Source: Acinetobacter sp. (lineage in GTDB: Bacteria > Pseudomonadota > Gammaproteobacteria > Pseudomonadales > Moraxellaceae). From it: DNA of 54,615 nt. Below are positions 9,062 through 17,625 of this stretch, piece after piece. The notes below the pieces were generated by a model that made no database searches, was not told where the DNA came from, and saw nothing but the letters and a program-made list of their open reading frames with translations. The stretch is from assembly GCA_031277915.1 (NCBI GenBank), contig JAITLL010000016.1, forward strand, positions 1-54,615. The letters are read 5' to 3'. The translations under genes and the position numbers were made by a program. The stretch's first letter is position 1. Every line of letters starts with the position of its first letter.

Positions 9062-11107
9062 ATGACTTCAGTCCATCAGTTACAAGGCGTTGGATCGGCT
9101 TCAGCAGCCCTACTCGAAAAACTAAATATTTTTACCACAGATGATTTACTGTTTCATCTGCCGCGTGATTATGAAGATCGCAGTACCATTATTCCTATGA
9201 ATCAATTGGTGGTTGGCCGTAGTTATTTACTTGAGGGTGAAGTCAAATCTGTTGATTTCCCTCCTGGTAAACGTAAATCTATGGCTGCATTAATACAAGA
9301 TGAATTTGGTAAGGTGACTTTACGCTTTTATCATATTTATAAAAATTTAACCGATAAAATAAAACCGGGCCATCGATTACGTATTTTTGGCGAAGTTCGT
9401 GTAGGTGCAAGGGGGCTTGAGCTTTATCATCCAGAAATTCAGCTCATTAATGAACATACACCTCTACCAAAAACCCAGCTCACGGCAATTTACCCGAGTA
9501 CTGATGGGTTAACCCAACCCAAGTTACGTGAATATGTTAAACAAGCTTTAAAGCATCATAGCGATGCTTTACCAGAGTTGCTTCCCAAACAATATACAAA
9601 TGGATATGCACTCAAAGAAGCTTTACATTATATTCATGAGCCACCTGTCGATGCCAATATGCTCCAATTGGCTCAAGGTTCTCATCCTGCTCAGCAGCGC
9701 CTTATTTTTGAAGAACTAGTCGCACATCAAATTAGTTTACTCACACGACGGGCTTATATTCGTCAAATTGCCTCACCAGCATTTCCAAGCAGCAAAGTAC
9801 TTGCGAAAAAACTGCTAGAAGCTTTACCCTTCCAAATGACCAATGCACAAAAGCGTGTCTCTAAAGAAATTTTAAACGACCTAAAACAACAGCAGCCTAT
9901 GCTGCGTTTGGTACAAGGTGATGTAGGTGCAGGGAAAACTTTAGTTGCGGCAGTTGCAGCCTGTCATGCCTTGGAAGCCGATTGGCAAGTTGCATTAATG
10001 GCTCCCACCGAAATTTTGGCAGAGCAGCATTATTTAAACTTTAAACGTTGGTTTGAACCTTTAGGCATTACGGTAGCTTGGTTATCTGGTAAACAAAAAG
10101 GTAAAGCGAGAGTACACGCTGAACAACAAATTAAAGAAGGCCATGCCCAGCTCATTGTGGGTACCCATGCATTATTTCAAGATAACGTTGAGTTTGCCAA
10201 ATTAGGACTTGTTATTATTGATGAGCAGCACCGCTTTGGGGTAGATCAACGATTGGCCTTACGCAATAAAGGAGCTGAACAACTCACGCCACATCAATTA
10301 GTCATGACTGCCACCCCCATTCCAAGAACACTGGCAATGAGTGCCTATGGCGATTTAGATACATCAATTATTGATGAATTACCGCCAGGTCGTACACCCA
10401 TTCAGACAGTTACGATTCCCCTAGATCGTCGGGAAGAAGTGCTAAATCGAATTGCTACAAATTGTAGAGAAGGCAAACAAGCCTACTGGGTATGTACTCT
10501 GGTTGAGCAGTCCGAAACTTTAGATGCTCAAGCCGCAGAAGCCACCTATCAAGAAATGAAAGAGCGCTTTCCTGAACTTAATATCGGTTTAGTTCATGGC
10601 AAAATGAAAGCTGATGAAAAGCAATCTGTCATGCAAGCATTTAAAAATAACGAACTACAGCTCTTGATTGCCACAACTGTCATTGAAGTTGGAGTAGATG
10701 TACCTAACGCTTCGATTATGGTCATTGAAAATGCTGAACGTTTAGGTCTTTCACAATTGCACCAATTACGGGGTCGTGTCGGACGAGGTGCAAAGGCTAG
10801 TTTTTGTGCTCTTCTTTATAAACCACCACTTTCACAAAATGGTCAGGAAAGACTTTCCATTTTAAGAGAAAGTAATGATGGTTTTGTGATCGCAGAAAAA
10901 GACCTTGAGTTACGAGGACCAGGTGAACTCTTAGGAACAAAACAGACAGGTGATATGGGATTTAGAGTAGCTCGTTTAGAGCGTGACGACCATTTACTAA
11001 GCCAAGCACATTATGTTGCAGAACAGGTTTTAAAAAACTATCCAGAGCAAGCTGATGCGCTCTTGAAGCGTTGGCTTCCTGAAGCTCCTCGATACGCTTA
11101 TGTTTAA
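9062..11107 (+). CDS. recG: ATP-dependent DNA helicase RecG
   Basis: RecG reverses stalled replication forks and processes branched DNA. The N-terminal wedge/OB domain covers roughly residues 1-150. The helicase core has Walker A GDVGAGKT at 286-293, the DEQH box at 387-390 and TATPIPRTLAMS as motif III, then the second RecA lobe with RLGLSQLHQLRGRVGRG. The C-terminal TRG-like region holds LELRGPGELLGTKQTG. GAGGGGA lies just before the ATG. The gene overlaps comF by 8 bases, which implies one transcript. Confidence 0.97.
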   Translation: MTSVHQLQGVGSASAALLEKLNIFTTDDLLFHLPRDYEDRSTIIPMNQLVVGRSYLLEGEVKSVDFPPGKRKSMAALIQDEFGKVTLRFYHIYKNLTDKIKPGHRLRIFGEVRVGARGLELYHPEIQLINEHTPLPKTQLTAIYPSTDGLTQPKLREYVKQALKHHSDALPELLPKQYTNGYALKEALHYIHEPPVDANMLQLAQGSHPAQQRLIFEELVAHQISLLTRRAYIRQIASPAFPSSKVLAKKLLEALPFQMTNAQKRVSKEILNDLKQQQPMLRLVQGDVGAGKTLVAAVAACHALEADWQVALMAPTEILAEQHYLNFKRWFEPLGITVAWLSGKQKGKARVHAEQQIKEGHAQLIVGTHALFQDNVEFAKLGLVIIDEQHRFGVDQRLALRNKGAEQLTPHQLVMTATPIPRTLAMSAYGDLDTSIIDELPPGRTPIQTVTIPLDRREEVLNRIATNCREGKQAYWVCTLVEQSETLDAQAAEATYQEMKERFPELNIGLVHGKMKADEKQSVMQAFKNNELQLLIATTVIEVGVDVPNASIMVIENAERLGLSQLHQLRGRVGRGAKASFCALLYKPPLSQNGQERLSILRESNDGFVIAEKDLELRGPGELLGTKQTGDMGFRVARLERDDHLLSQAHYVAEQVLKNYPEQADALLKRWLPEAPRYAYV

Positions 11108-11735
11108 GTTGTTCAGCCCTCAATATCTTTTTCAGTTATTGTCCCCTTGCCTATTATGTGAAATAGGAACGCGGGACAAACACACGCTTTGTAAAGAATG
11201 TTGGGAACAGCTACCTTGGCTTAAGCAAACAGTTCAGCGCAATGATCAATCTGTTCTGGTGGCATGTCACTATGTATATCCACTTAACCAGATCATTCAG
11301 CAGTTTAAATATGAACAGAAATTACATTATCAAACCTTGCTTGCCGAAATTTTACAGCAATTAAAATTTCCTAAAGTACAAGCGATTGTACCTATGCCTA
11401 TTTCCAAACAACGTTTAACTGAACGTGGTTTCAACCAATCCTTATTACTCGCTAAACTTTTAAGTAAGCAATTAAAAGTACCCGTTTGGCAACCTGTGCA
11501 GCGTCTTAATGAACACTCCCAAAAAGGGTTATCTCGACTCGAAAGATTTGAAAATATTGAACAACAATTTGTTGCTATCAAGCAAGAAAAAAGACGTTAC
11601 CGTCGTGTGCTGATTATTGATGATGTAATCACAACAGGAAGTTCAATTTACGCTTTGAGTCAGGCTCTAAAACAGCTAGGGTGCACATCTATTTATGCAA
11701 GCTGCCTAGCTGCTGCCTCTTCTACATCTTATTAA
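11100..11735 (+). CDS. comF: ComF family protein (competence-associated phosphoribosyltransferase-like)
   Basis: ComF proteins support DNA uptake in naturally competent bacteria, and Acinetobacter is such a genus. A four-Cys zinc site at C17, C20, C31 and C34 is followed by a phosphoribosyltransferase domain with the PRPP loop VLIIDDVITTGSS at residues 170-182. It overlaps the end of recG by 8 bases and its stop overlaps the convergent Nudix gene by 4 bases. The exact biochemical role of ComF is not fully settled. 211 residues is normal. Confidence 0.9.
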   Translation: MFKLFSPQYLFQLLSPCLLCEIGTRDKHTLCKECWEQLPWLKQTVQRNDQSVLVACHYVYPLNQIIQQFKYEQKLHYQTLLAEILQQLKFPKVQAIVPMPISKQRLTERGFNQSLLLAKLLSKQLKVPVWQPVQRLNEHSQKGLSRLERFENIEQQFVAIKQEKRRYRRVLIIDDVITTGSSIYALSQALKQLGCTSIYASCLAAASSTSY

Positions 11736-12142
11736 AATTCTAAAGTTGTAGATAGGTTCTGCTCACACCATGGAATTACAATTTCTTTGGTTAAAGGTGC
11801 AAGTTTAGTCTTGGAATCATTAAATTTTATCCACTTCATTTCAGCAATTTCTGCTGCAATTTGTGGAGATTGTTTCAATCGAACTAAATACAAATGACTA
11901 ATAAGCATATGGCCCGGTTCATTAGCAGCCGCTGTCTCAAAACGCCCGATAAACTGCTCTATTACACACGAACTGCCTATTTCTTCCAAGATTTCACGTT
12001 GTATAGCCATTTCTGGAGCCTCATTCGGCTCCAGCTTACCACCTACTTGCATAAAAGCCTGTGTATTACGCTTTCTGACAAGTAATAATTCATCATTTTG
12101 TTCATTTAAGATCACCGCTGCGGCGACCGTAATTATTTTCAC
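11732..12142 (-). CDS. Nudix hydrolase
   Basis: A complete Nudix box, GX5EX7REUXEEXGU, is visible from G35 to G56 (GKLEPNE, then REILEEIG), so Mg2+-dependent cleavage of a nucleoside-diphosphate-linked substrate is expected. The small 136-residue size fits MutT-like or ADP-ribose-type housecleaning enzymes; the substrate is not deducible. It lies 14 bases after the LOG-family gene on the same strand, suggesting co-transcription. The last codons overlap comF tail to tail and I see no terminator there. Confidence 0.92.
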   Translation of the reverse strand: MKIITVAAAVILNEQNDELLLVRKRNTQAFMQVGGKLEPNEAPEMAIQREILEEIGSSCVIEQFIGRFETAAANEPGHMLISHLYLVRLKQSPQIAAEIAEMKWIKFNDSKTKLAPLTKEIVIPWCEQNLSTTLEF

Positions 12143-12156
12143 CGATTTAACCTCGT

Positions 12157-12738
12157 TTATGGTTGAACATCTGCATTAGTCCATTTAGGAGCAGGCGGCT
12201 GATATTGTTCAAATTGCTGGAGAATATCCTCAATTTTATCTGATACGATCAATTTGTCAGCGAATCGTGCTTGGCTAAAACCTTTATCTACGGTTCCTTG
12301 AACCATTTTAAGCAAATCTTCATAAAAGCCCGCTACATTTAGAAAAGCACACGGCTTTTGATGAATACCTAATTGTGCCCATGTCCATTGTTCAAAGATT
12401 TCTTCCAATGTACCTGCCCCACCTGGTAAAGCAATAAAACCATCCGACAGATCTGCCATTTTGGTCTTACGCTCATGCATATTCTCGACAACATAGAGTC
12501 TTGTCAGTCCAGGATGAGCCAACTCGCGATCGACCAAAGCACGAGGAATGACGCCAATGACTTGCCCGCCGGCCTCTAAAGCACTGTCCGCTACAACCCC
12601 CATTAAACCTGAACGACCACCACCATAAACGAGTGTCTTACCTTGTTTGGCAATAGCTTGGCCGGTTAATTGAGCAATTTGTTGAAAGATTGGATCTGAA
12701 CCAAGTGATGAACCACAGAAAATACAAATTGAATTCAT
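12157..12738 (-). CDS. LOG family protein (TIGR00730 Rossmann fold, nucleotide 5'-monophosphate phosphoribohydrolase type)
   Basis: Lysine-decarboxylase-like or LOG proteins are in fact phosphoribohydrolases that split nucleoside monophosphates, including cytokinin nucleotides, into base and ribose-5-phosphate. The signature PGGAGTLEE is at residues 105-113, with MHERK at 88-92 and the glycine-rich YGGGRSGLMG near 38-47. At 193 residues it is the usual length. It precedes the Nudix gene by 14 bases, so the pair looks like a small nucleotide-housecleaning operon; that functional link is inference. Confidence 0.9.
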   Translation of the reverse strand: MNSICIFCGSSLGSDPIFQQIAQLTGQAIAKQGKTLVYGGGRSGLMGVVADSALEAGGQVIGVIPRALVDRELAHPGLTRLYVVENMHERKTKMADLSDGFIALPGGAGTLEEIFEQWTWAQLGIHQKPCAFLNVAGFYEDLLKMVQGTVDKGFSQARFADKLIVSDKIEDILQQFEQYQPPAPKWTNADVQP

Positions 12739-12895
12739 AGTATAAAAACCGTTTTATTGAACTGTCATGCTGACAAACTAGACTATCGACAGAGTTTTTT
12801 TTTACAAAATAGCGTATTGGCAAGTGTTTTTCAGCAAATCCTTGTCTAAAATACACCCATCAATTTCCATCAGACTGCGTGAGGAAAAAAGACAC

Positions 12896-13909
12896 ATGCT
12901 TGAAGCCTTTTATGCCACAGAACGCGGAAGTCTGGAAGATGCCACCATCAACGGTGGATTTGATTTACATCCCGAATTAGTATGGCTTGATCTTATTGCA
13001 CCCTCTCAAGAAGAGCAACAATGGGTCTTAGATGCCTACAATCAGAACTTACCTACACTCAAATCAATAGAAGACATTTCATCCTCCGCTCGATTCTACC
13101 GTGATGATGACGGTATTTTGCATATCAGCACCTATTTTTTAACGAAAAATAAAAATTATCAAGTTGATGGAGATGCTGAGGACTCATCACACATGCTTGC
13201 TATGGTACAAACCGTCGCATTCATTTTACACAAAGATCGTTTATTTACTTTACGCGGTGAAAAGTTAGTTGCATTTCGTGCATTTCGTGCGCGAGCTCGT
13301 CGTAATGACTACGAGATGGATTATAAAGATCCAACTTGGATTTTATTGGGCTTACTTGAAGCAAAGCTGGATGAACTTGCGGATATCTTAGAAGATATCC
13401 ACAAGGATTTAGAAAAATACTCCACCGAGGTGCTCAACAACCATCAACGTGAAAAAATTTTAGATCTTGATGACATGATTACCCGCCTAGCTCAACAAGA
13501 AGATATGCTTGGAAAAGCACAGCTTTGTTTGATTGATTTACGAAGAGTCTTAACATTTTTATCTCGTCCACGCGCACTAGGAAGCCATATCTATGATGCA
13601 GATATACGAGAGCTCAGTGAAGACGTCCGCTCGCTTGTAGAACATGATGCATTCTTATTCCAAAAAGTACGATTCTTGCTTGATACAACCTCAGGATTCA
13701 TTAACACTGAGCAAAATGATACGATTCGTCGATTCTCAATCTTACCAAGTATGTTAGCACCACCTATGCTGATCGCGAGTATCTATGGGATGAACACTGA
13801 GGTATTACCTTTTGCTCATGGTAAAAGTAGCTTTATTGCAGTCTTAATCATTATTTTTGGCTTCTTTATTGGCCCTATCATTTATTTCCGCTGGAAAAAA
13901 TGGATTTAA
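12896..13909 (+). CDS. corA: CorA family magnesium/cobalt (or zinc) transporter
   Basis: This inner-membrane pentameric divalent-cation channel has a large cytoplasmic N-terminal domain and two C-terminal helices. The selectivity motif YGMN occurs in IYGMNTEV at the end of TM1, followed by TM2 (SSFIAVLIIIFGFFIGPIIY) and the basic tail RWKKWI. I start at the ATG at 12896 (MLEAFYATERGSLED), where GAGG lies about a dozen bases upstream; a longer frame opening at 12824 adds 24 residues without family similarity. It gives 337 residues. Whether it moves Mg2+, Co2+, Ni2+ or Zn2+ cannot be told. Confidence 0.92.
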   Translation: MLEAFYATERGSLEDATINGGFDLHPELVWLDLIAPSQEEQQWVLDAYNQNLPTLKSIEDISSSARFYRDDDGILHISTYFLTKNKNYQVDGDAEDSSHMLAMVQTVAFILHKDRLFTLRGEKLVAFRAFRARARRNDYEMDYKDPTWILLGLLEAKLDELADILEDIHKDLEKYSTEVLNNHQREKILDLDDMITRLAQQEDMLGKAQLCLIDLRRVLTFLSRPRALGSHIYDADIRELSEDVRSLVEHDAFLFQKVRFLLDTTSGFINTEQNDTIRRFSILPSMLAPPMLIASIYGMNTEVLPFAHGKSSFIAVLIIIFGFFIGPIIYFRWKKWI

Positions 13910-13940
13910 AGTCTGTATTTATCGGCAAATACTGAATATA

Positions 13941-13969
13941 AAAAAGCACCTAAATTTAGGTGCTTTTTT
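13941..13969. terminator. Bidirectional terminator between corA and mlaB
   Basis: The palindrome GCACCTAAATTTAGGTGC (13946-13963) is flanked by A5 on the left and T6 on the right. It can end both corA and the mla operon. Confidence 0.85.
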
Positions 13970-13979
13970 ATTTGTTTGA

Positions 13980-14267
13980 TCAGACCAAATGCAAATCTTC
14001 TTGCAAATGGCAAGCTTGAATGATTTTCAGCATCTTCTCTGGCACATTTTTAAAATGCAAACCAGATTTTTGTGGCGTTTGACGTACCCATTGAACCAAA
14101 ACAGCCAACGCTAACGTATTACCATGCTCAAGCTGTTTTAAGTCAACAATTAAAGGAAAACTTGTCTGTTTTTTAATAACTGCCAATCCAGCTTGGTATT
14201 GTTGTTCAGCATTTTCAAAATCGATTTTACCTGAAACAACTAACTCTTGGTTAAGATACTGAACCAC
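13980..14267 (-). CDS. mlaB: MlaB, STAS-domain regulatory subunit of the Mla ABC transporter
   Basis: This 95-residue STAS protein binds the ATPase MlaF in the cytoplasm and is needed for transporter assembly. The segment HGNTLALAVLVQW matches the STAS loop that carries the key Thr/Ser in E. coli MlaB. It starts with GTG at 14267. It is the last gene of mlaFEDCB and follows mlaC by 11 bases. Similarity is weak outside the STAS core, so position in the operon is much of the evidence. Confidence 0.88.
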   Translation of the reverse strand: MVQYLNQELVVSGKIDFENAEQQYQAGLAVIKKQTSFPLIVDLKQLEHGNTLALAVLVQWVRQTPQKSGLHFKNVPEKMLKIIQACHLQEDLHLV

Positions 14268-14278
14268 TCTTCACTCAC

Positions 14279-14920
14279 TTATTTTTGTTTATTCTGATTA
14301 ACAGCAGCATCTGCATCAGGTTGGAATGTAGCAATTGCTTTATTTAAATCGCCACCATTACGTTTTACAGTTGCGGCAAACTGGTTACGGAACTGTAAAC
14401 CTAAATCAATACCAGAAACATTGATGTTACGGATTTTCCACTGCGAACCTTTATCTGCCAATTGGAATGACACAGGAATTTTATCGCCATTGTGGTTAAA
14501 ATCTAAAGTTACAACAGGGCTTTTGCCTGCTGTCGCCTTATAAGGACGCATGGTGTAAGTTTGGTTTGTATACTTAGCAAATGCGCTACCGTAATTTTCA
14601 ATTAATGTATTACGGAAATTTGTTTCAAACTGCGCACGCTGTGCAGCTGTACTATACTGATTGGTCGCATATGTACCCATCACAATACGTGTGAACGATT
14701 GTGAATCAACATAAGGGTCCAAATTTTGACGTATAATCGATTTAACTAAAGCAGGGTTATTTTGCAACTTAGCATGATCTGTTTTTAAACGAGCAATCAA
14801 ACCATCAGCAACACGCTTAATAAAATCAGGTGGTGCTTCTGAAGGTGCAGCAAAAGCTGTACCTGCAATCATAGTAGACAAAACACTTGCTGTCAGGGTT
14901 TGTTTAAACAACGTATTCAC
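14279..14920 (-). CDS. mlaC: MlaC, periplasmic phospholipid-binding protein
   Basis: MlaC carries phospholipid between the outer-membrane MlaA-porin complex and the inner-membrane MlaFEDB complex. A signal peptide (MNTLFKQTLTASVLSTMIAG...AFA) is followed by the tolerance_Ttg2/MlaC domain with VDSQSFTRIVMG and WKIRNINVSGIDLG. I start at GTG 14920, with AAGGAG nine bases upstream; the longer reading requires TTG at 14938 and runs through that ribosome site. The mature end is Asn/Gln/Lys-rich. Confidence 0.94.
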   Translation of the reverse strand: MNTLFKQTLTASVLSTMIAGTAFAAPSEAPPDFIKRVADGLIARLKTDHAKLQNNPALVKSIIRQNLDPYVDSQSFTRIVMGTYATNQYSTAAQRAQFETNFRNTLIENYGSAFAKYTNQTYTMRPYKATAGKSPVVTLDFNHNGDKIPVSFQLADKGSQWKIRNINVSGIDLGLQFRNQFAATVKRNGGDLNKAIATFQPDADAAVNQNKQK

Positions 14921-14946
14921 CTGGAACCACTCCTTCAAATAATCTC

Positions 14947-15630
14947 TTACTCAACAAATGACGGCTGTGCGCTGCTGTCAGTACTTGCAGGAGCTTTTTC
15001 TTCTGCTGAGGATGATGAACCAGCGGCAACTTTACCTGCGCCACCACCAGTAATAAATTTACTAATTAAATCTTCTAAATCCATTGTTCCTTGGGTATTA
15101 GAAATCGTATCGCCACGTTTAAGATAGTTGAGACCACCACCTGGTACGACTTTTAAATATTTTTCACCCAACAAACCATTGGTTGCAACCATTATATAAG
15201 CATCTTCATCAATACTTGTAATGGAGGACATGTTACTGATCAGTTGCTGTTCCATTGTTTTTTGTTGCGCTGGAGTCGCTTGCGTATAATCAGAACTATA
15301 ACGTAATTCATCCAAAGCATTTTTTTGAACTTCTTTTAACTGCTCGGCATTAAAACTTGTCAGTTTTCCATCAAGATCAAAAGTTACTGTCGCTAACCGT
15401 GTAACTGGATCAAGCGTAATTGAATCAACGCGACCAATCGTTACACCACTCATCGTCACTTTAGCGCGTGGTTTAAGCCCATTAACATTATCAAACTGAG
15501 CCTTCATGGTATAGCCATCGCTCAAGTTCGTGCCTACTAAACCACTGACTTTCATTGCTAAAAAGAATAAAGCAATACCGAAGATAATAACAAAAATACC
15601 TACGGCCAGCTCACTAGTACGTGATTTCAT
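14947..15630 (-). CDS. mlaD: MlaD, MCE-domain substrate-binding subunit
   Basis: MlaD is a membrane-anchored MCE protein that forms a hexameric ring on the periplasmic face. A single N-terminal TM (residues 8-30) precedes the MCE core with DNVNGLKPRAKVTMSGVTIG. At 227 residues it is longer than E. coli MlaD: there is an inserted helical stretch around residues 98-130 and a Ser/Ala-rich tail. Such insertions are known for Acinetobacter MlaD, which has a distinct ring decoration. The start overlaps the mlaE stop by one base (TAATG). Confidence 0.95.
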   Translation of the reverse strand: MKSRTSELAVGIFVIIFGIALFFLAMKVSGLVGTNLSDGYTMKAQFDNVNGLKPRAKVTMSGVTIGRVDSITLDPVTRLATVTFDLDGKLTSFNAEQLKEVQKNALDELRYSSDYTQATPAQQKTMEQQLISNMSSITSIDEDAYIMVATNGLLGEKYLKVVPGGGLNYLKRGDTISNTQGTMDLEDLISKFITGGGAGKVAAGSSSSAEEKAPASTDSSAQPSFVE

Positions 15631-16406
15631 TAAATCCCTCCGAACATGACCGCAGTCAACACGAAATCAAAACCTAAAACACATAATGAAGAATATACAA
15701 CCGTCCGAGTCATCGCTGTTGCAATGCCTTCAGGTGTTGGATCACATGCATACCCTTGGAAAACTGCAATCCATGTACAAAGTAAAGCAAATACGATGCT
15801 CTTAATGATGCCATTTACAACGTCGTGGCCAAATTGAACATTGTTTTGCATACCACTCCAGAAGGAGCCTTCATCAACGCCAAGAAAATCAACACCAACC
15901 ATTTTGCCACCAACAATACCAATCGCAGCAAAAATAACAGTTAACATTGGCAAACTGACTATGCCAGCCCAAAGACGTGGTGATACGATTTGCTTTAAAG
16001 GGTCAACGCCAATCATTTCCATACTGGCAAGCTGTTCACTTTGTTTCATTGAACCAATTTCAGCAGTTAATGCAGAACCTGCTCGTCCAGCAAACAGTAA
16101 AGCAGCAACGACTGGCGCAAGCTCACGCAGTAAGGTTAAAGACACCATAGTGCCTAGCATTGATTCACTACCCACATTGACTAATATTGAGTAGCCTTGC
16201 AATCCGAGTACCAGACCAATAAATAAGCCTGAGACCGTGATAATGAGTAAAGACATTACCCCGACTCGATGCATTTGATAGACGAAACGTCCAAAACCAC
16301 CCGACGAAGGTAATGAAAAAATAATCTGTAAGAGCATCAGTGCCGCAACACCAATCCCTCGAATCCGCTCAATAACGAGTCTACCTAACCAGGCAATCGT
16401 ATTCAT
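15630..16406 (-). CDS. mlaE: MlaE, permease subunit of the Mla ABC transporter
   Basis: This integral inner-membrane permease (258 residues, five to six hydrophobic segments) partners MlaF. The conserved ELAPVVAALLFAGRAGSALT and EIGSMKQSEQLASMEMIGVD segments are hallmarks of MlaE/YrbE permeases, including the coupling helix. It starts within the last codons of mlaF (ATGA-type 4-base overlap), implying translational coupling. Confidence 0.96.
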   Translation of the reverse strand: MNTIAWLGRLVIERIRGIGVAALMLLQIIFSLPSSGGFGRFVYQMHRVGVMSLLIITVSGLFIGLVLGLQGYSILVNVGSESMLGTMVSLTLLRELAPVVAALLFAGRAGSALTAEIGSMKQSEQLASMEMIGVDPLKQIVSPRLWAGIVSLPMLTVIFAAIGIVGGKMVGVDFLGVDEGSFWSGMQNNVQFGHDVVNGIIKSIVFALLCTWIAVFQGYACDPTPEGIATAMTRTVVYSSLCVLGFDFVLTAVMFGGI

Positions 16407-17233
16407 GGACGAACCTCGTTATCTAAATAAGCTTGGTGGCTAAACTGATATTCAACCGGACCTTCAGCCGAACCGGTTAAGAACTGTTTTACAAAAGGAG
16501 AAGCATATTTTTGCAATTCTTCCGGCGTTCCTTCCCCTTGAATCTTTCCTTCCGCTACAACGTAAATGTAATCGGCAATAGAGAGGGTTTCAGAAACATC
16601 ATGCGAAACAATAATGGTGGTTAAATCTAAAGCTTCACGCAACGAACGAATGAGGCGTGTTAAAACACCTTTCACAATGGGGTCTTGCCCAGCAAATGGT
16701 TCGTCATACATGATTAAATCTGGATCGAGTGCGATTGCACGAGCTAAAGCAACTCGTCGATTCATACCGCCTGATAACTCGGTAGGCATGAGCTGCTCTG
16801 TTCCACGCAGGCCAACAGACTCAAGCTTTAAAGCGACCAGTTCAGCAATCAAATTTTCAGAAAGTTTAGTATGCGCGCGAATTGGAAAAGCGACATTTTC
16901 ATACACCGACATATCGGTAAATAAAGCTCCACTTTGGAACAACATTCCCATACGCGCACGCGCTGCAAACAATTCCTGACGTGACATTTGAGCAATATCT
17001 TTACCATCAAGCAAAACTTCGCCCTGATCAGGAACAAGCTGTCCACCAATCAAACGCAATAAAGTCGTTTTACCTGTACCAGATGGTCCCATAATGGCCG
17101 TAATCTGGCCGCGACGTATATTTAAACTAATATTGTCATAAATGACGCGTTCCCCTCGGTTAAAACTCAAGTTTTTCACTTCAATCAGTGATTGAGTCGA
17201 GAGAGGAGTTTTATTATTCATAATGGCAATCAT
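16403..17233 (-). CDS. mlaF: MlaF, ATPase subunit of the Mla ABC transporter
   Basis: This cytoplasmic ABC ATPase powers phospholipid transport. Walker A is GPSGTGKTT, the signature is LSGGMNRRVALARA (Mla-type SGGM rather than SGGQ), Walker B is LIMYDEPFAGQDP and the switch His is in IIVSHDVSE. It is the first gene of mlaFEDCB. Two close in-frame ATGs exist, at 17233 and 17221; AGGA sits only a base or so before the first and 12 before the second, so the second may be used. The C-terminal extension (GSAEGPVEYQF onward) is where MlaF exchanges contacts with its partner in E. coli. Confidence 0.95.
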   Translation of the reverse strand: MIAIMNNKTPLSTQSLIEVKNLSFNRGERVIYDNISLNIRRGQITAIMGPSGTGKTTLLRLIGGQLVPDQGEVLLDGKDIAQMSRQELFAARARMGMLFQSGALFTDMSVYENVAFPIRAHTKLSENLIAELVALKLESVGLRGTEQLMPTELSGGMNRRVALARAIALDPDLIMYDEPFAGQDPIVKGVLTRLIRSLREALDLTTIIVSHDVSETLSIADYIYVVAEGKIQGEGTPEELQKYASPFVKQFLTGSAEGPVEYQFSHQAYLDNEVRP

Positions 17234-17255
17234 TCCTGCACTTTTATGCCCGCAT

Positions 17256-17264
17256 ACTATAACA
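17256..17264 (-). promoter_or_regulatory. Possible extended -10 promoter of mlaFEDCB
   Basis: On the minus strand TGTTATAGT forms an extended -10 (TGn plus TATAGT, 5/6). The predicted start is near 17249, about 16 nt before the first mlaF ATG. No convincing -35 is seen, which is normal for extended -10 promoters. Confidence 0.42.
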
Positions 17265-17348
17265 CTGAATTTTGGGAATCTTGTTGTAATTTTGACAAAA
17301 GCAAAAACAAGTAAATTTATAAATATGAGTTAGTTTTTTGAAAGGAAT

Positions 17349-17519
17349 TTACTGATTGAGTACTTGAAACTGATCTACAAAATGACCTGTTAGTAAAGCG
17401 TAGGCAAAGTAAATCCCATTGCACAAAACGAGTGCAATGAAAAGATATGGCAAACCATGTTGAAGTACTAATCTACTCAACCATGTCAAAGATGCCTTTT
17501 TTCGATTACTTTTACGCAT
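17349..17519 (-). CDS. 56-residue membrane smORF upstream of mlaF
   Basis: An ATG-to-TAA frame of 56 codons lies between the helicase terminator and mlaF on the same strand as both. It encodes a very basic N-terminus (MRKSNRKKAS), an amphipathic linker, then one strongly hydrophobic helix (LPYLFIALVLCNGIYFAYAL) and a polar tail (TGHFVDQFQVLNQ). This positive-inside single-pass layout argues for a real small membrane protein. No clear Shine-Dalgarno is seen. I do not recognise a family. It could be a leader gene of the mla operon, 115 bases ahead of mlaF, or an independent unit. Confidence 0.6.
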   Translation of the reverse strand: MRKSNRKKASLTWLSRLVLQHGLPYLFIALVLCNGIYFAYALLTGHFVDQFQVLNQ

Positions 17520-17577
17520 TATTACAATATAATTTGAACTAATTCACACTTTGTATTTTATAACAAAACTGAAAAAT

Positions 17578-17610
17578 AAAAAAGGCCAGTTAACAAACTG
17601 GCCTTTTTTT
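17578..17610. terminator. Terminator downstream of the DEAD-box helicase
   Basis: The GGCCAGT / ACTGGCC stem (17584-17590, 17597-17603) has T-runs after it on both strands. It ends the helicase message 15 bases past its stop. Confidence 0.85.
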
Positions 17611-17625
17611 AAATCTTTTTAAAGA

